Source: Neocallimastix lanati (nom. inval.) (lineage: Eukaryota > Neocallimastigomycota > Neocallimastigomycetes > Neocallimastigales > Neocallimastigaceae). Taken from it: a stretch of DNA of 64,000 nucleotides. The stretch covers positions 700,001-764,000 of the forward strand of contig JACVTC010000074.1 in the NCBI GenBank assembly GCA_016946835.1, in the 5' to 3' direction. The notes beneath the pieces are model-generated. The model had not been told where the DNA came from. It searched no databases and saw only the letters and a program-made list of their open reading frames with translations. Shown here piece after piece: positions 23,201-37,157 of the stretch. The translations under genes were made by a program, and so were the position numbers. The number at the start of each line of letters is the position of its first letter. Within the stretch, counting starts at the first letter, position 1.

Positions 23201-25971
23201 CTTTAGTAAAAATTATTGTTTATAAAGATTACTTTAATTTAGATAACAAATATAAATAGGAATATAAAATATTTATTCAATAAAATGTTACTAATTGTCC
23301 AGTAAAATTAGATAATAATAAAAAGAATGTTTAAAGGTTACTAATTAGCCTGTAAAATTAGATAAGTTTAGTAGAGGTTTACTAATTACCTTAAGAATTA
23401 GTATTATAAGTTTTTATAATAAATAATTAATAACATAAAAGGTTATAAAAATAAATTTATTTCTATTGAATGAATTTAATTATTTTCTTATAAATAATTT
23501 TATTTAGTATATTAGATAAAGATGGGAAACAAGATATATACCATACTTTATCACAATATAAAACATTAATTTTAGTAATAAAGAAATTAAAAGTTTAATC
23601 ATATGAATTTAATTTTATTTTTATTAAAATTATTAATTATTTTTTTTAGAAAAAGCTCATATAATAAAATGAATTTTTTAAAAATTTCTTTATTAAAATA
23701 ATATAAAAAAAAGAAAACAAAAAAAAAACAATAAATTTAAATATATTTTGTATAGTTATTTACTTTCTTTTTAATTTTAAATATTACTATTTAATGTTTT
23801 TTAATTAATTTGTTAAAAATAATTAAGTTTGTTAATCTATTAAAATTTAAGTTTAATTAGAATTATGATAAAATTTCTTTTAATTAAATAAATAAATTTA
23901 AAAAAAAATTAATTTATTTGTTAATTTTATCTTATTTTGTTTAAATGAATTATTTATATTACTTTTTAATTTTATTTTTAATTTTATTTTATTTTATTTA
24001 TTTATTTATTTATTACTTTTAATTTTATTTTATTTATTTACGTTTTTTTTTGATTACATACTTTTTTATTTTTTTTATTTTAATCAATAATAACATCTTA
24101 AAAAAGTAAGAGTTAAACTTAATTAAGATTTAATATTTGATTAATAGTATTTTTTTTAGATTTACTAAAATATAATAATAAAAAATATATATAAATTATA
24201 AAAATAAATAAAATTTTATAGTTAATAAATTAAAATTAGATTTACAAATGAAATTTTAGTAAAAAAATTTATTACAAATTTTATATAAATTCTAACTTTT
24301 TTAATTAATAAAAATAAAATTATAAATAATAAATTATAAATAGTAATTAATTAAAAAGCACTTTTTTAAAAATTTTTATTTTATTTTTTATTTAAAATAA
24401 AATTAATTATTATAACTTTTATAATAGTATAAAATAAAATAATAATGAAAATATATTTTATTTCTTTTAATATTCTTTTTAAAGTTTTATTCTTTACAAA
24501 AAATTATCAATTAAATAATAATTAAAAATATTTTATAATTGAATTTATATTAAAATTTTAATTTTTTATATAATTATATGAATTATAATAATAATAATTA
24601 ATATTAATAGTTAAAACTTTTAATTTTTTTTATTTATCATCATAGATATAATAAATATTGATGAAACATTTTTAAACCGAATAATAAAATATTGAAAATT
24701 TTTTATTATTATTCATATGTACATTTTTATTGTTAATTTATAATTTAAATGTATTATGAATAAACAGTTGAATAATATATTATATATTATTATTTTTTAT
24801 ATTTATTTGAAGGGTTATGACATTTAGAGTGATTGTATTAGAAAGTATATCTTAAGATTTAAAGTTTTATTGATATATATTAATTAATAAAAAATGATAT
24901 TTTCATTTATACAAATTAATTTAACTAATAAAATTTTCAAAAACATTTCTGACATTTTTTATGGTTGTATAACAAATATATATAGGATTATTTGACCCTT
25001 CATAAAATTAAATTATAGTTTAAAGGGTTATGCTATTAGTAATAAATAAAAATTTTGTGGATTATAAAAAAAATTTTTAAATGTCCTCCATAAAATTTAA
25101 TTATATTATAAAAAAATAAAAATATATATTTGGTTAATTAATAATTTTCAATTAATTTTTAATTTATTTTATTAATTTTAAAATTTTGTATAAATGGAGA
25201 AAAAAAAATTTTCCATATAAATTTTAATATTGTCCCCAAAATAAATATTATTTTTTAATTAATTAAGTTTTTAATTACCATAAAAAATTAAACTTTATTT
25301 ATTATTTTTATTTTATTAATAAATATTAATAATTCTTTATTTTCCAATATTTAGTTACTATTTATTAGAAATATTAAAGTTTAATAATTATAATAAGTAA
25401 TGTTATATATTTTAATATATTCATGTAAACTATGTAGCCAGTATTAATAATAAGTCACAAATTATGTTAACTAAATACAATAAAAATGTACATTATTATC
25501 TTTTGTACAATAAAGAGATTCATATTTATTAAAGATATATATATTTATTTTATACAATAATGATATATATATTTAATATATATATTTTTTTTTATATTTT
25601 ATTTACACTTTTTATTTTTTTATTATTTTATTTTAAAAAGGAAAAAAAAAACTTCTTACTATTTACACAAGAAAATAAAAAATAAAAATATAAAATATAT
25701 ATATATATATATATTATGAATACAAAAATTTATTATACATATCTGTTAATATTTAACGGAATAAAAAATTACAAAAATACATAGGAATAACAAATAAAAA
25801 ATGAAAATAAAAAATTACAAAAATACATAGGAATAACAAATAAAAAATGAAAATAAAAAATTACAAAAATACATAGGAATAACAAATAAAAAATGAAAAT
25901 AGAATTATTTTATATCTATTGTATAATTATAATTTTACTATTCTTTACTGTATAATTGTAATTCAACTATT

Positions 25972-26002
<31 letters not shown>

Positions 26003-26085
26003 TTTATTTAATAGGTCAAACATTAACAGGCTAATTATTTAATCCATTGTAAGGAAAAAATAGATATATACCTATAGGTAATTTT
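20253..26085. other. Gene-poor AT-rich region with short degenerate patches
   Basis: No complete gene is supported. 21763-21948 (plus) is less AT-rich and keeps a 61-codon hydrophobic frame starting MFRVIFVIIILYP, possibly a relic. 22045-22260 (plus) has broken coding-like text such as EELTCFKNKDYSLFIKG and a glutamate/lysine-rich continuation with several stops. 23281-23410 holds three imperfect copies of a roughly 50-bp unit centred on TTACTAATTA. The rest is A/T repeats, T-runs (25978-26002) and microsatellite. Confidence 0.5.
25769..25906. repeat. 46-bp tandem repeat, three copies
   Basis: Three copies with starts at 25769, 25815 and 25861, each beginning TTACAAAAATACATAGG, nearly identical. 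Located about 180 bp downstream of the stop of gene A. Confidence 0.85.
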
Positions 26086-28909
26086 TTATTGTTTACTATA
26101 GTAATACACTTTATCACTGTCACAAGCGTCGGATTTGAACTCTTCAATTAGAGCCTTACTTGCATCGTCTTGACAAATTCCACTTGCATTTTCAGTGGCT
26201 TTTTCATAGATCTTGTTCTTAACAGCATATTTGTATCTCTTTTCAGGTGAAGCTATTTTTTTTTAAGGAATTAGATTGTTAATAATTTTATATTTGTTAA
26301 TAATTATATTTGATAATATTTATAAAATTAATTTTTTTTTTATTGTTCATTATTTCATGTAATTAGAGTATATCATTTATTTATATATTGTATGTTTTTT
26401 TTTATCGTAAAATGTATGATATGATAATGCTTACTAATGGTCTTGAGGGTGACTTCTTCATTAGAAATGGTAATAATTACATGATAAGCATTCTTGGAGG
26501 AATCAATGAAAATGTGGTTATCCTTATCATTAATGAAATAATCCCCGTTATTCGATTCATTGGAAGCGGCCAATGGAACAGCATTTGCAGTGTTGTCGTC
26601 CACGCAGATCTTATTTCCACTAAGGAGAGCACCAGCTTTCACAGCGGAACAATCGGTGGCAGCTTCAATATCATTGGCTTTAATTGCTGTACAGGCATTG
26701 ACAATGGCTTCCCCTTGAATCTGATCAAATTTACATTGGATGTAGGAGATGGTGACTTTGTAGTCACTGGCATTAGGGAAGTAACCCACCAAGGAGGATT
26801 TTTTCGTGCATGGATCGGCACCATTGCAACTCCATAAGGTACCTGAAAGAGAGCCTTCATTCCCTTTTAATAATGTAGTACCTTCTGCATCAGAAGTAAT
26901 GTAGTATCCCGAACCTACATATATATACCATTACCCAATAACAATAAAATTAAACGGTTAATGGAATTAAAATAAAATAATTATTATTATTATTTTTTTT
27001 TCTGATTTTTATTATAATTAATAAATAAAAAAAATATATATATTTGTTTAGGGGTATTAAATAATAAATATAGAGATTTAAAAATAGAGAGCTTACAGCT
27101 AGCACCACCACTCTTTGGAACACAATCATCGGTAATTTCAGCATTACGAGTGCCTTTTTTTTTAAAGTTTTTAAAAAGAAAAAAAAATTTATATATAGTT
27201 AAAAAAAAAAAAAAAATTAATATAATATTTTATAATGACTTAATGTGATGGTTTTTCAATGGAAGTTGAATGAGTCATCTAAAACTATTTCACATAATAA
27301 TATAAGGTAGGAAAGATTCCCTGAATTTCAGTAGGAATCCCTGGGTACTTACAAGTAGACGTGGAAGTGACGTCCGAACAGAGATGAGTAGTGCCATCAC
27401 AACTGTAGTAGGCATCACAACTAGCTGGATTATTTCCAAAGAAATCTTCCAAAGTTCCGGTTAAGACATTAGTAGTTGTTGTGACACAATATTCATCACC
27501 TAATATATTGGTAAATGACAATTGAAATTGAAAAAAAAATTAACGAATTAGTTTATTAAAAATGAGAATAAAACTTTTATTATATTTTTTATTTTCTTTT
27601 TTTAAAAAAAAAAATAATAATCATCAAAAAAAAAATAATTAACAAAAAAAAAAAAATAAACATCAAAAAAAAAATCATTTTATGTAATTGATTTAAATTC
27701 AATTGATGATTTCTTAAAAAGTAAAAGGGGGTTGTAATATCCCACTACCTCAAATAATGAAAAAATAAAATGTTTTCATTATTATAACAAATAAAAATTA
27801 AAAATTTTTATTTTTTTTTTTAATATTATTAAAGTTAAAATTGAAAAAAACTTTAATTTTTTTTTATTATTAAAGTTAAAATGAAAAAATTTTTATTTTT
27901 ATTATTTTATTTTATTTTTTATTTTTATTTTCTATATTACCTTTAATAAGATTATCAAATGCAAAAATATTTGTGGCCGTCTTAATGACGATACTTTTAT
28001 CTATGTTATCCCCACCGGTGCCGAAGGCATTATCTGCGACATTTTCCATGATATAACTTGGGTTAGCGTCTGTTGCTTTTATGGAGGAGGTGAGACAGAG
28101 TACGTTGTTGTCACTGGTATCAATTTTTCCTGTGGCACAAGAAGTCGTTTCAAAACTAGTGGCGTCACTAGCACCACCTTCAGCAGCTACTACATAATTG
28201 GCGGTACTGTCTCTGATGATACCTGCCGTTTTCACACAAGTGGTGCCGTCACAGTTGTAGAGAACAACATTTGTTGTAATATCCCCTGCTGGATCTGCTA
28301 TATTTGTAGTTTCTAAATTAATCAACGTTCCGTCCTCGTCATTAAAAGCAAACACACCATTTAATGCCTTTTTACAAGTAGCCGTTGATCCATTATCAAC
28401 ACCCATAATTAAATTATCCACTTTACAATGAGCTGCAACCGCACAACTACTGTCTTCAGAGGTAAGTTCTGAGTAACCAGAAATTGTAGTACAGTCATCA
28501 ATCCAAGCTAAATAGTTTATTTAATTTAAATAAATAATTATTATTAATATTTAAAAATTAAAAATAAAAATAAAAATAAAATAATTTAATAAATAGCTCT
28601 TGCAAATAAAATCATAGTTTATTAATAAATAGATTTTTTTAATGTGTAGTTATTACCTGCAGAAACAGAAGAAATATAACTATTTACAAATAATAAGGCA
28701 ACAAGACTATAGTGTGTAAATTTAATATAACCAGTATGCAATAAAAATAATAATTGGATTTAGTATAAAAAATTTAACTTTACATATAAAATATTACCAA
28801 ATAAATTATATATATATATTCTTTTATTTTATTTCTTTTTTTTTATTATTTATGTTTTAAGAAATTCATTCCACTACTCATCCTACCTTAAATAATTTTT
28901 AGCAAACAT
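26086..28909 (-). CDS. Gene A: secreted cysteine-rich two-module protein (496 aa), scaffoldin-repeat-like
   Basis: Exons (minus strand): 28887-28909, 28657-28706, 27941-28507, 27353-27499, 27097-27153, 26435-26914, 26086-26252; together 1491 nt, open throughout. Residues 1-24 are a signal peptide (MFAKNYLSLVALLFVNSYIS...). Residues 25-213 are the N-module, with CDGTTCVKTAG and NVLCLTS; 214-281 a Cys-rich linker opening GDEYCV; 282-441 the GYY module (CSGYYITSDAEG, then GYFPNA, IQCKFD and KICVD); 442-496 the tail (RYKYAVKNKIYE ... YYYSKQ). Intron 1 is phase 2; all others are phase 1. No transmembrane anchor or catalytic motif is seen. The resemblance to gut-fungal scaffoldin repeats is from memory of the family and is not proven; function unknown. 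First gene of the array in window order. Confidence 0.8.
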
Positions 28910-29047
28910 CTTGACGATTTCTGAAAGTTATACTTATAAATTTATATTATTTACAGTGTAATACAAACTATTTTTTGTAATTGTATTTTTTTTTATAATA
29001 AAATAATAAATAATAGAAAAAATTATTATTTTATTATTTTTTTAGAT

Positions 29048-29079
<32 letters not shown>

Positions 29080-29261
29080 TTCTAAAATTTCAAAAAGAAA
29101 TTTATATTTTTTACAAAATTTGAGTTTATCATCATGTCCAAAAGATTAATTATCATTTAAAATTTATTTTATTTTTTTTTTGGTATCTATCATTGTTAAA
29201 TTTTAGTTAAATTTTAACCTCACAATATAATGAAATTACAAGAAAAAAAAAATTTTGTTTA

Positions 29262-29296
<35 letters not shown>

Positions 29297-30359
29297 AAAT
29301 CACAATTTTGAACTGGATTTTAAATAAGTTGTATATTAATAATGTTATATTAATTACCTATTAATAAATAATACAAAATCATTTCTTTAAAAGTCCATTT
29401 TTATTAATTTTGAATTTTCTTTTTTTTTTTTTTTTTTTATTACATAATTTCAATAATAAAAAAATTTTGATTTTATAAATATTTAAATGAATATATAAAT
29501 ATTATTTAAATAGTTTACTTATAATAAATAAATAAATAAATAAAATATAAATAAAATAAAATCTTTATATATGTATTAATTTAAATATAATTTTTTTTAC
29601 TTGTAAAATTTATTTATTTTATTGTATTTATACATTAATATATATATATATTAATTTATTATATTATAATTTATTTATTCATTTATTAAATAATATTATT
29701 TTATAATAAATAATAAAATTTGTTATAATCTATTTATTAATAAAAAATAAAATATAATAAATGAAGAATAATGGAAAAATGATAATTAATCAAATGTAGA
29801 ATTTTAGTATTAGAACTAAAGGCTTTCTAATATCGTGTTTAATAAAAAATAAAAAATAAAATATTATTTAATTAGTTATTTAATTATTTTTTTTTTATTA
29901 ATTATAAAAAATAAAAAAAATAAAATTAAAAATTATTTTTGGGTTGAATAATTGATTATCTGGTCTTTCCATTTTATTATAAATAAAATTTAAATTGAAT
30001 ATATAACATTTGACCATATTTCATATATTAAAACGGTTAAAACAAACAAATATTAGCTATAATTTATTATTATTATTATTATTTTAATATGAAATTATTT
30101 CTTTTCCAATTAAAAAAATAAAAAATAAAAATTAATAATGTAAACTATTTGAATATATACATATTTATTTAGTTTATTTTTTAAAGTTAATTATTTACAT
30201 TTATAGAATTAAAAATATATATATATATATATATATAATATTTATTAATAAAATTAAAAGTAAGGAGAGAATAAAAAAAAAAAAAGAAAAGAAAAGAAAA
30301 GTCTTCTTTTAATGTCCATTCTCCTCTCCCAATGCATGATTCCTATCTATGTGTTAAGA
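28910..30359 (-). promoter_or_regulatory. Intergenic A-B with upstream motif of gene A
   Basis: The array-wide motif lies at 29095-29127 (GAAATTTATATTTTTT, then AAAATTTGAGTTT), about 190 bp before the ATG of A. A TTTACAGTGTA element is at about 28947. The remainder is A/T runs, T-runs near 29270 and 29410, and microsatellite; no gene is seen. Confidence 0.6.
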
Positions 30360-32713
30360 TTAAGCACTGGTAGTATATTCTGCATGCTTTTTATATACAA
30401 TGAGAGAATCATCCGTACTACCAGATTTATCAAGTTTGAATTCAACAATGGTGGTTGGTGCAGTACAAATAGCTGTGTTGGAATCCTTCAAATGAACTTC
30501 ATACGAAAGATTGGTGTAATAGTAAGTTTGGGCAGCATCAACTTTACCTGTAAATCCAAATTTTTAATTATAATAATAGGAATGGATGAATAAAAAATAA
30601 ATATTATACTCATTTACGTAAATAACAATATAATAATTATAAAATAAAAATAAAAGAAAAAAAAAATAGTTTTCATTCTCAAATATATATTTACCTGGAG
30701 CCGTGTAATGAATATTTCCATTTGCCATATCAATCATAACGTATTTATCTTCATTTTGGTTTCCAAAAATACTGCTGTTAGCAAGACTTACAAAGTGTTT
30801 CTTAGAATTGTTTGTAGTATTAATAGCAACTGGAGTAATACTTTCACCAGCATCAAGGCAAATCTTATATACCGATGCAAATGTAATATCTCCAGCTTTA
30901 GTGCAATCCGAAGCCACTTCGGTTAGGATAGTGCAAGCATTGTTAGCGGTACATTTAATGTATGGGGCATCCATCTCTCCAGTACTAGCAGCATTTTTGT
31001 AGTAACCCACTGAGAAATTATCAGATGGAACCGGTTCGCAAGTATTATCTCCAGTACAGCTATATAAGGTACCGACCTTACCTCCACCATTGGATTTTTC
31101 CACCAAACTATAGAAACCATTGGTATCGGCTCCATCAGTTGTATTGAGAATATAGTAACCGGTAGTTCCACCTTTTTATAATTATTGGGATATAGTAAAT
31201 AAAAAAAAAAAATCCGTTAATTATACTTGTAGGACAGAATAAAAAAAAAAGAACTTAATACTAATATACTTACAATGAGTATTAGTGGTACCATCCGCTT
31301 TCATTTTACAAGAACCATCATCAACCTCTCTTGTGCAAAGACCGCCTTCACATTCTGAAAGAGGATTTGAACCACAGGGGTTAGCATCCGTACCGGAACC
31401 GCAGATTTCCTTGAAGGTTTCGGAGACCACTTCATTTGCTTTAATACAATAATCATAATCTACGATTTTATTTTATTTTATTTTTATTTTTTTTTTTTTT
31501 TTTTTTTTGAATAAAGAAAAAATTATTAAATATTAATGATAACAACTATTATGATTTGAATCGGATATAACGAAATAAGAAATATCGACTTTTCAAAATA
31601 TATTGAATTGCCTAATTTATAAGTCATTTATTCCACAATAATAACTTACCTTTCGAAACTAAAGTAATAGCATTTTTACTTGCTTCAATAGCAATGTATT
31701 TGTCGTTATCAGATGCTCCCGTTGTAAACACATTATCCGCTTTATTAATCATAAAGTATGTTTGAACGCTAGCCGTACTTTCTATATCTTGTGTCTTTTC
31801 CGTTCCATCAAGACAAAGTTTAATGACTGATTCGTCTTTGAAAAGTGTTCCAATATCATCACCAGAAGAACATTGATTTACAATTGAGCTTTTACCTTTA
31901 GCTGTTTTAACATTGGAATTTGACTTATTAATGGTATAATAGTCAGTTCCATGAACAAAATAACCATAAGTTCTTTCACAAATGGCTTCACTGCTGGAAT
32001 TTAAAGAACATCGGTAGAGGCTGACATTAGTCTCTGATGTAATTGCATCGCCAGCAGTACCTTTATCAAATATTAAAGTGCCTCCAGAGTTGTCATTTGC
32101 ATCTTCAAAACCATAAATACCAGCACCGGCTAAGGCATCTCCAGTAACAGCACAACTTGTTCCAGTTAACACTTTGTAAATTTGACTATCGCTATGTATA
32201 CAATATTTTCCTGAATCAGTACTGTCACTACAAGCTCCAGTGGTATAACTAGTTATAGAAGTGCAAGCAGTAAGCCCTTTTTTTATTTTATTTTTTTTAT
32301 TTATATGTAAAGTAAATAATTTTAAAAAAAAAAAAATAAAAGACAAAAAAAAAATATTAGTATATTTAAATTGATTGATAATTTATTTTAATTTATTTAG
32401 GTATTATGTCACCTCCAGCGTAAGCCTTATAGATTATTTGAGATCCAAGGAATAAATAGCTGATAATGCTATATCGTAGTCATTTAATTAAAAATTTAAT
32501 TAAGAGAAATCAATAATTAGTTTAGTATGAGGAGTGGTTATTTATTAAAATAAAAATAATAATAATAAAAATGAATAAATATATGATTATGGATGAATTT
32601 GCTCTTTAATTATGGTTTCTTATTCGATAAAGCATAAAAAATATAATAATAATAATAATAATAACAATAACAAATATAAAAGATTAATACTTTAAAAGCT
32701 TCTTTCCAAACAT
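30360..32713 (-). CDS. Gene B: secreted cysteine-rich two-module protein (518 aa)
   Basis: Exons: 32691-32713, 32413-32468, 31650-32276, 31274-31459, 30695-31171, 30360-30547; 1557 nt in frame. Residues 1-26 are a signal peptide (MFGKKLLNIISYLFLGSQ...). N-module 27-235 has KYCIHSDSQIYKV, GIYGFEDANDNSGGTL, LYRC and RTYGYFVHG. Linker 236-297 starts DYDYCIKANE and has ECEGGLCTRE; the GYY module 298-456 starts CGTTGYYILN and has GTLYSC, GYYKNA, YIKCTANNAC and KICLDAGE; tail 457-518 has YYYTN, VEFKLD and YKKH. Unlike A, E, F and G there is no separate small exon between linker and GYY module, a state shared with neighbours C and D. The first intron uses a GTATTA donor. Confidence 0.8.
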
Positions 32714-34225
32714 AATGAATAGTTTAATTTTTTTTTATATTTACTGAAGTGTTGATTTGAAATAATAAAAAAAAAAGTTGTTTTAATATTTACAATAATA
32801 TTTATAAGTTCGTCTATTTGTTTGATAGTTTTTTTTTTTTTTTTTTTTTTAAATAAAATAAATATTATAGAAATAATTTTTATTTTATTATTTTTTGGTT
32901 TTTTTTTTTTTCATATTTTGGCAATTTCAAAAGAAATTTATATTTTTTTGAAAATTAAAGTTTTATCTATCAAAAAAATATTTGAAAATAGTAATAATAA
33001 TAGTTATATTGCCCATTTTCTTTTTTAAATTATTATTAACTTTAAATTTCACCAAACCTAAAATTGAATTTCAATGGTTGAATTATGTAAAATTGAAATC
33101 TTACTCTGATTTCCATTAGTTTTTTTTTTTTTTTTGAAATTACTATTTTAATTTTATATAATTAGTTAGACATATACTAAAACATTACATATTTTGTAAT
33201 ATTATACAATTACATAATTATTTTAATTATTAACCGTGATATATTGTAAAGGTTTTACATAATAAATAAATAATAAATAATTTTATAATAATAAATAATT
33301 TTTAATTAATAATAATTACTTATTATTTATTATTTATTATAATTAATATAAATTTATTAATAATAATAATAATTACTATTTATAATTCATCATATCAATA
33401 TGATATAATTAAAAAAAAATTTATTTTATTTTATTTTATTATTTTATCGTTAATTAAAAAAACATTTAATTATATATATTTTTTGATATTCACCAGAAAT
33501 ACCATTTTAGTAAAGTTTAGTTTTTTATTTTATGTGATATTTCTTTTCTTCAATATCATTACTTTTTTACGATAGAATTATCATTATAGAGAGTGAACAT
33601 TCCTCTACTACTAAAGTTTATGTCACCATTGGTATTTTGAAAGTCGTAGTGTGATAATGATCATAATACAACTTTCAATATTCTTTTCGGAAAAAAAAAA
33701 AAAGTTGTATACTATGGTTAGGTTAGGTGAAAAACTTTAATTAATAATAAATTTAATGTCACATAAGCAATAAATAAATTAAAAAGTTTGATGAGAATAA
33801 TGTGATTAATATCATGTGATTAACATAAAATGAATTAATCACATTCTCTTTAATATAATTTCAGGTTCTAAAAAAATTAAAATTAAACATAAAATTAAGA
33901 ATTAATGTACTATTAACTTTTTTTACTTCTTGGTATAATTAAATTATTTTTTAAAAGAAGAAAAAAAAATTTTTTTAATAATAATTATTGAATATTATAA
34001 TGTAAAAAAAAAATAAAAATCACAATATATAATTAATAAAATAATATTTTATTAAAAATTAATATTTAATATGTATATATACAATGCTCAATAAATACAA
34101 AATAATTTATAGAATTACTATTAACAATATTTAAATTATCATTAAAATTGAATGAATGGCATGACGTTTTTAAACATTACGACTTTTATACTAATAATTC
34201 TATATATAGTTTTTTTTTTTTAGAT
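32714..34225 (-). promoter_or_regulatory. Intergenic B-C with upstream motif of gene B
   Basis: The motif is at 32930-32964, about 220 bp before the ATG of B; ATTTACAATA lies near 32789. Near 33565-33660 a short minus-strand stretch reads like coding sequence (HYDFQNTNGDINFSSRGMF) with no start, possibly a gene relic. Otherwise A/T-rich. Confidence 0.55.
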
Positions 34226-34428
34226 TTAGTTTTTGAAAGTAACATGTTTTTTGTAATAATTGTAGCTAGCGTCATCTTCTTCATGCTTGAATTCAATAAT
34301 GATATTTCCGACTTCACAAACGGTAGTTGACTTATCTACATCAGTTCTAGCATGAGTCTTTAAGTTTTCATCGGTGTAGATATATTTCGGCACACTTCCA
34401 GTAACTATTTATTAATAAAAAATATATT

Positions 34429-34468
<40 letters not shown>

Positions 34469-35029
34469 GGAAAAAAAAATATATTTTGTGATTTCTTTTT
34501 TTTACTTTAAAAATATATATGTATTTTTATAATTTTATTCGATTAGTAAAATACCTTTGTCAGAGAGAACAACAGTATGGTCAGTGGTAGCATTGATTAA
34601 GACGTATTCATCATCTTTGGAATGGAAGATACTATTTTTATCGGCAAAATAGGAAGCTTGCGTACCAATAATGATACCGGTAGCAACGGAAATATCAAGG
34701 CAGAGCACGTCATTAGTGCCATTATTAATTATATCTCCAACACTGTATTTAGGATCACTTCCATTGACATCATTACAACCAGTGGCACTAGTTTTAACAT
34801 CGACGACAGAACAATGTCCATAATCGGTACATTTAATGTATTTATTAGATTCATTGGCATATAGGTAGTAACCAATTTTTAAGGAGGCTTGAGGTACTGC
34901 AACACAAGTAACACCGTTGCTTCCAGTACATTGGAATAAGTAACCTTCAGAGCCTTCACTTTGTATTTTAGTACCACTTTCAGCTCCATCAGTTAAATAA
35001 TATCCATTTTCAGTACCTTTAGAAATTTT

Positions 35030-35067
<38 letters not shown>

Positions 35068-37157
35068 AGTTGAGTAAATATGTATTTTTTTTATTCATTA
35101 ATTTTATTTTATATTGATTTCATTAGATAATTATTCAAGTACAAAAAAAAAAAATATATATATAGAAATACTTACATCCAGAACTTGTTCCACCAACATT
35201 AATAGTACAACCAGAGGAACCGCTGGAACTGTTATTTCCATCACTTCTAGTACAAATACTATTTTTACATTCGGCCTTTGGAGTACAGTCTTCTTGATTG
35301 TTTTGGCAAAATTCTTGGAAAGTAGCTATGATCGTATTGTCAGAAGAATCAATGCAGTAATCATAATCTTTATTTAATAAAAATAAAAAAGATTCATGAA
35401 AAATCCAAATAGTTTTTTTTTAATCATAAAAAATCGAAATAGTAAGGAAAAAGAAAAAAAATTAGTATAAGGAATAAATATTTAAATTATATTACTTATT
35501 ATTATGTATTTATACATATATATATTATATAATATTTAATTCTTTTTTTGTAAAAAAAAAAATTACCATCGAAAACTAGGGAAAAGATATTTTGGGAATT
35601 TTTAATGACAATACTTTTAGTGGAAGAACCATCTGTAGCTCCGAGTCCATTAGTGAAGATGTTACCTTCCACATTGTTCATAATGTAGGATTGTCCACCT
35701 GCTGTAATAGCGTCTGAGACAATAGGACTGTCAGCCTTACCAAAAAGACAAAGCTTATTAGTGTCCTGTAACTTTCCAATCATAGCTTCAGAAGTACAGG
35801 TATTTGAAGCAATATCACCTTTGACACTTTCGACACTTCCATCGGCTGAAAGCGCAAGAAAGTCGGTTCCACCATTACTATCATAAATATAACCGTAAGT
35901 TCTACTACAGGATAAGGCGTTATCAATACCTAAGGAACATTGATAGAGCATTAAATTTTCAAGAGTTAGTGTGTCGGTACCTAAAGCTTTTAAAGTAGCA
36001 CCACTATTGGTTCCTTCGTCCTCAAAGACATAAACTCCAGGAGTGTTAATGGCACAGGTGGTAGTAGTATCGTCATAACCATAAATTTTTCCATCATTAC
36101 TCAATAAACAATAATGAGTTGGGCTGCTACAGTCACCTTCAAGAGATTTAGTTACACTAGCTGTTGTACAATCCGTAATTTCTATTCAACCAATTAATTA
36201 GAAAAATATAAAATTTGAAAAAAATATACATATATACGTTTAGTATGTAATGAAAATAACATATATTCTATAAAAAAATATATATATAAAATAGGAATTG
36301 CGATGTACTTACTGCTTTTAGGAATGGTATAGTAAACATCTTTTACCAAAGCATAGCCATAAGTTTGAGCACAATTGGCACCGCCTTCCCCACATTTAAA
36401 AAGGAATAAGTCGTTCGCATCACTGACATCATAAGCACTGTCGCTGCCAAGTGTAACGAATTTACCCCCACTACCAGAGTCTTCAAAAGCAAAGGTATTT
36501 TCTGTGTTAATGACACATGAAAGATTAGTATCACTGAAACCGTAAATTTTATCGCTTGCATCATCGAAACAATAAGATAAACTGGCCGTAGTGGTAACAC
36601 ATGGATCTGTTATTGATCCAATATCACCATAATTACTTAATTCACTACAGGTTTTAAATGCTGTTTTTATATATAAAAATATATATATATATTAAAATTC
36701 ATTTTATTTTAAAAAAAAAAATAATATTATTATTACATAAATCTAAATAATGAATTTCTCACCAGCAGAAACTTTAGAAATATAATTTCCAATGAATAAC
36801 AAAGCAACAAGACTAAGTAATTATATATTATTAATCACATCAAAAATGAAAAAGTGAAAAAGTGATGGTTAATATTTCTGTATTTTTTTTTTTTTTTTTT
36901 TATTTTTTACTAATTATTATCATTAGTGAATATTAAAATTGTGTAACTTTTATTTATTTTTTAATGAATATTATTAGATATTAAAGTTACTCTTGAATTG
37001 TACTACCTTCCTTTTAAATAAGATTAAATTTATTAAATTTTTTTTTTTTTATAATTAAATGTTTTTTTTTTTTTTTAAATATTTCTAAAAAATAATAAGT
37101 AAAAAAATAAAAAAAAAAAAATTAAAAGATTTACCTTAGGAGGTTTTTATCGAACAT
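34226..37157 (-). CDS. Gene C: secreted cysteine-rich protein with duplicated N-module half (622 aa)
   Basis: Exons: 37135-37157, 36763-36812, 36313-36660, 35567-36181, 35176-35367, 34555-35016, 34226-34404; 1869 nt in frame. Signal peptide 1-24 (MFDKNLLSLVALLFIGNYIS), very like that of A. Residues 25-140 come from an extra 348-nt exon that repeats the first half of an N-module (YCFDDASDKIYGF, CVINTENTFAFED, CAQTYGYAL); 141-345 is the complete N-module (YCLLSNDGKIYGY, GVYVFEDEG, LYQCSLG, RTYGYI, LCLFG, YIMNNVEGNIFT). Linker 346-409 opens DYDYCIDSS; GYY module 410-563 opens CTENGYYLTDG; tail 564-622 has KYIYTDENLK and IIEFKHE. The extra exon is phase 1-1, so it can be added without shifting frame. 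Longest protein of the array. Confidence 0.8.

Noticed and set aside
26388-26837. 149-codon plus-strand frame
   Set aside because: It lies antisense to a well-supported exon of gene A; the antisense frame lacks the family pattern and is a shadow.
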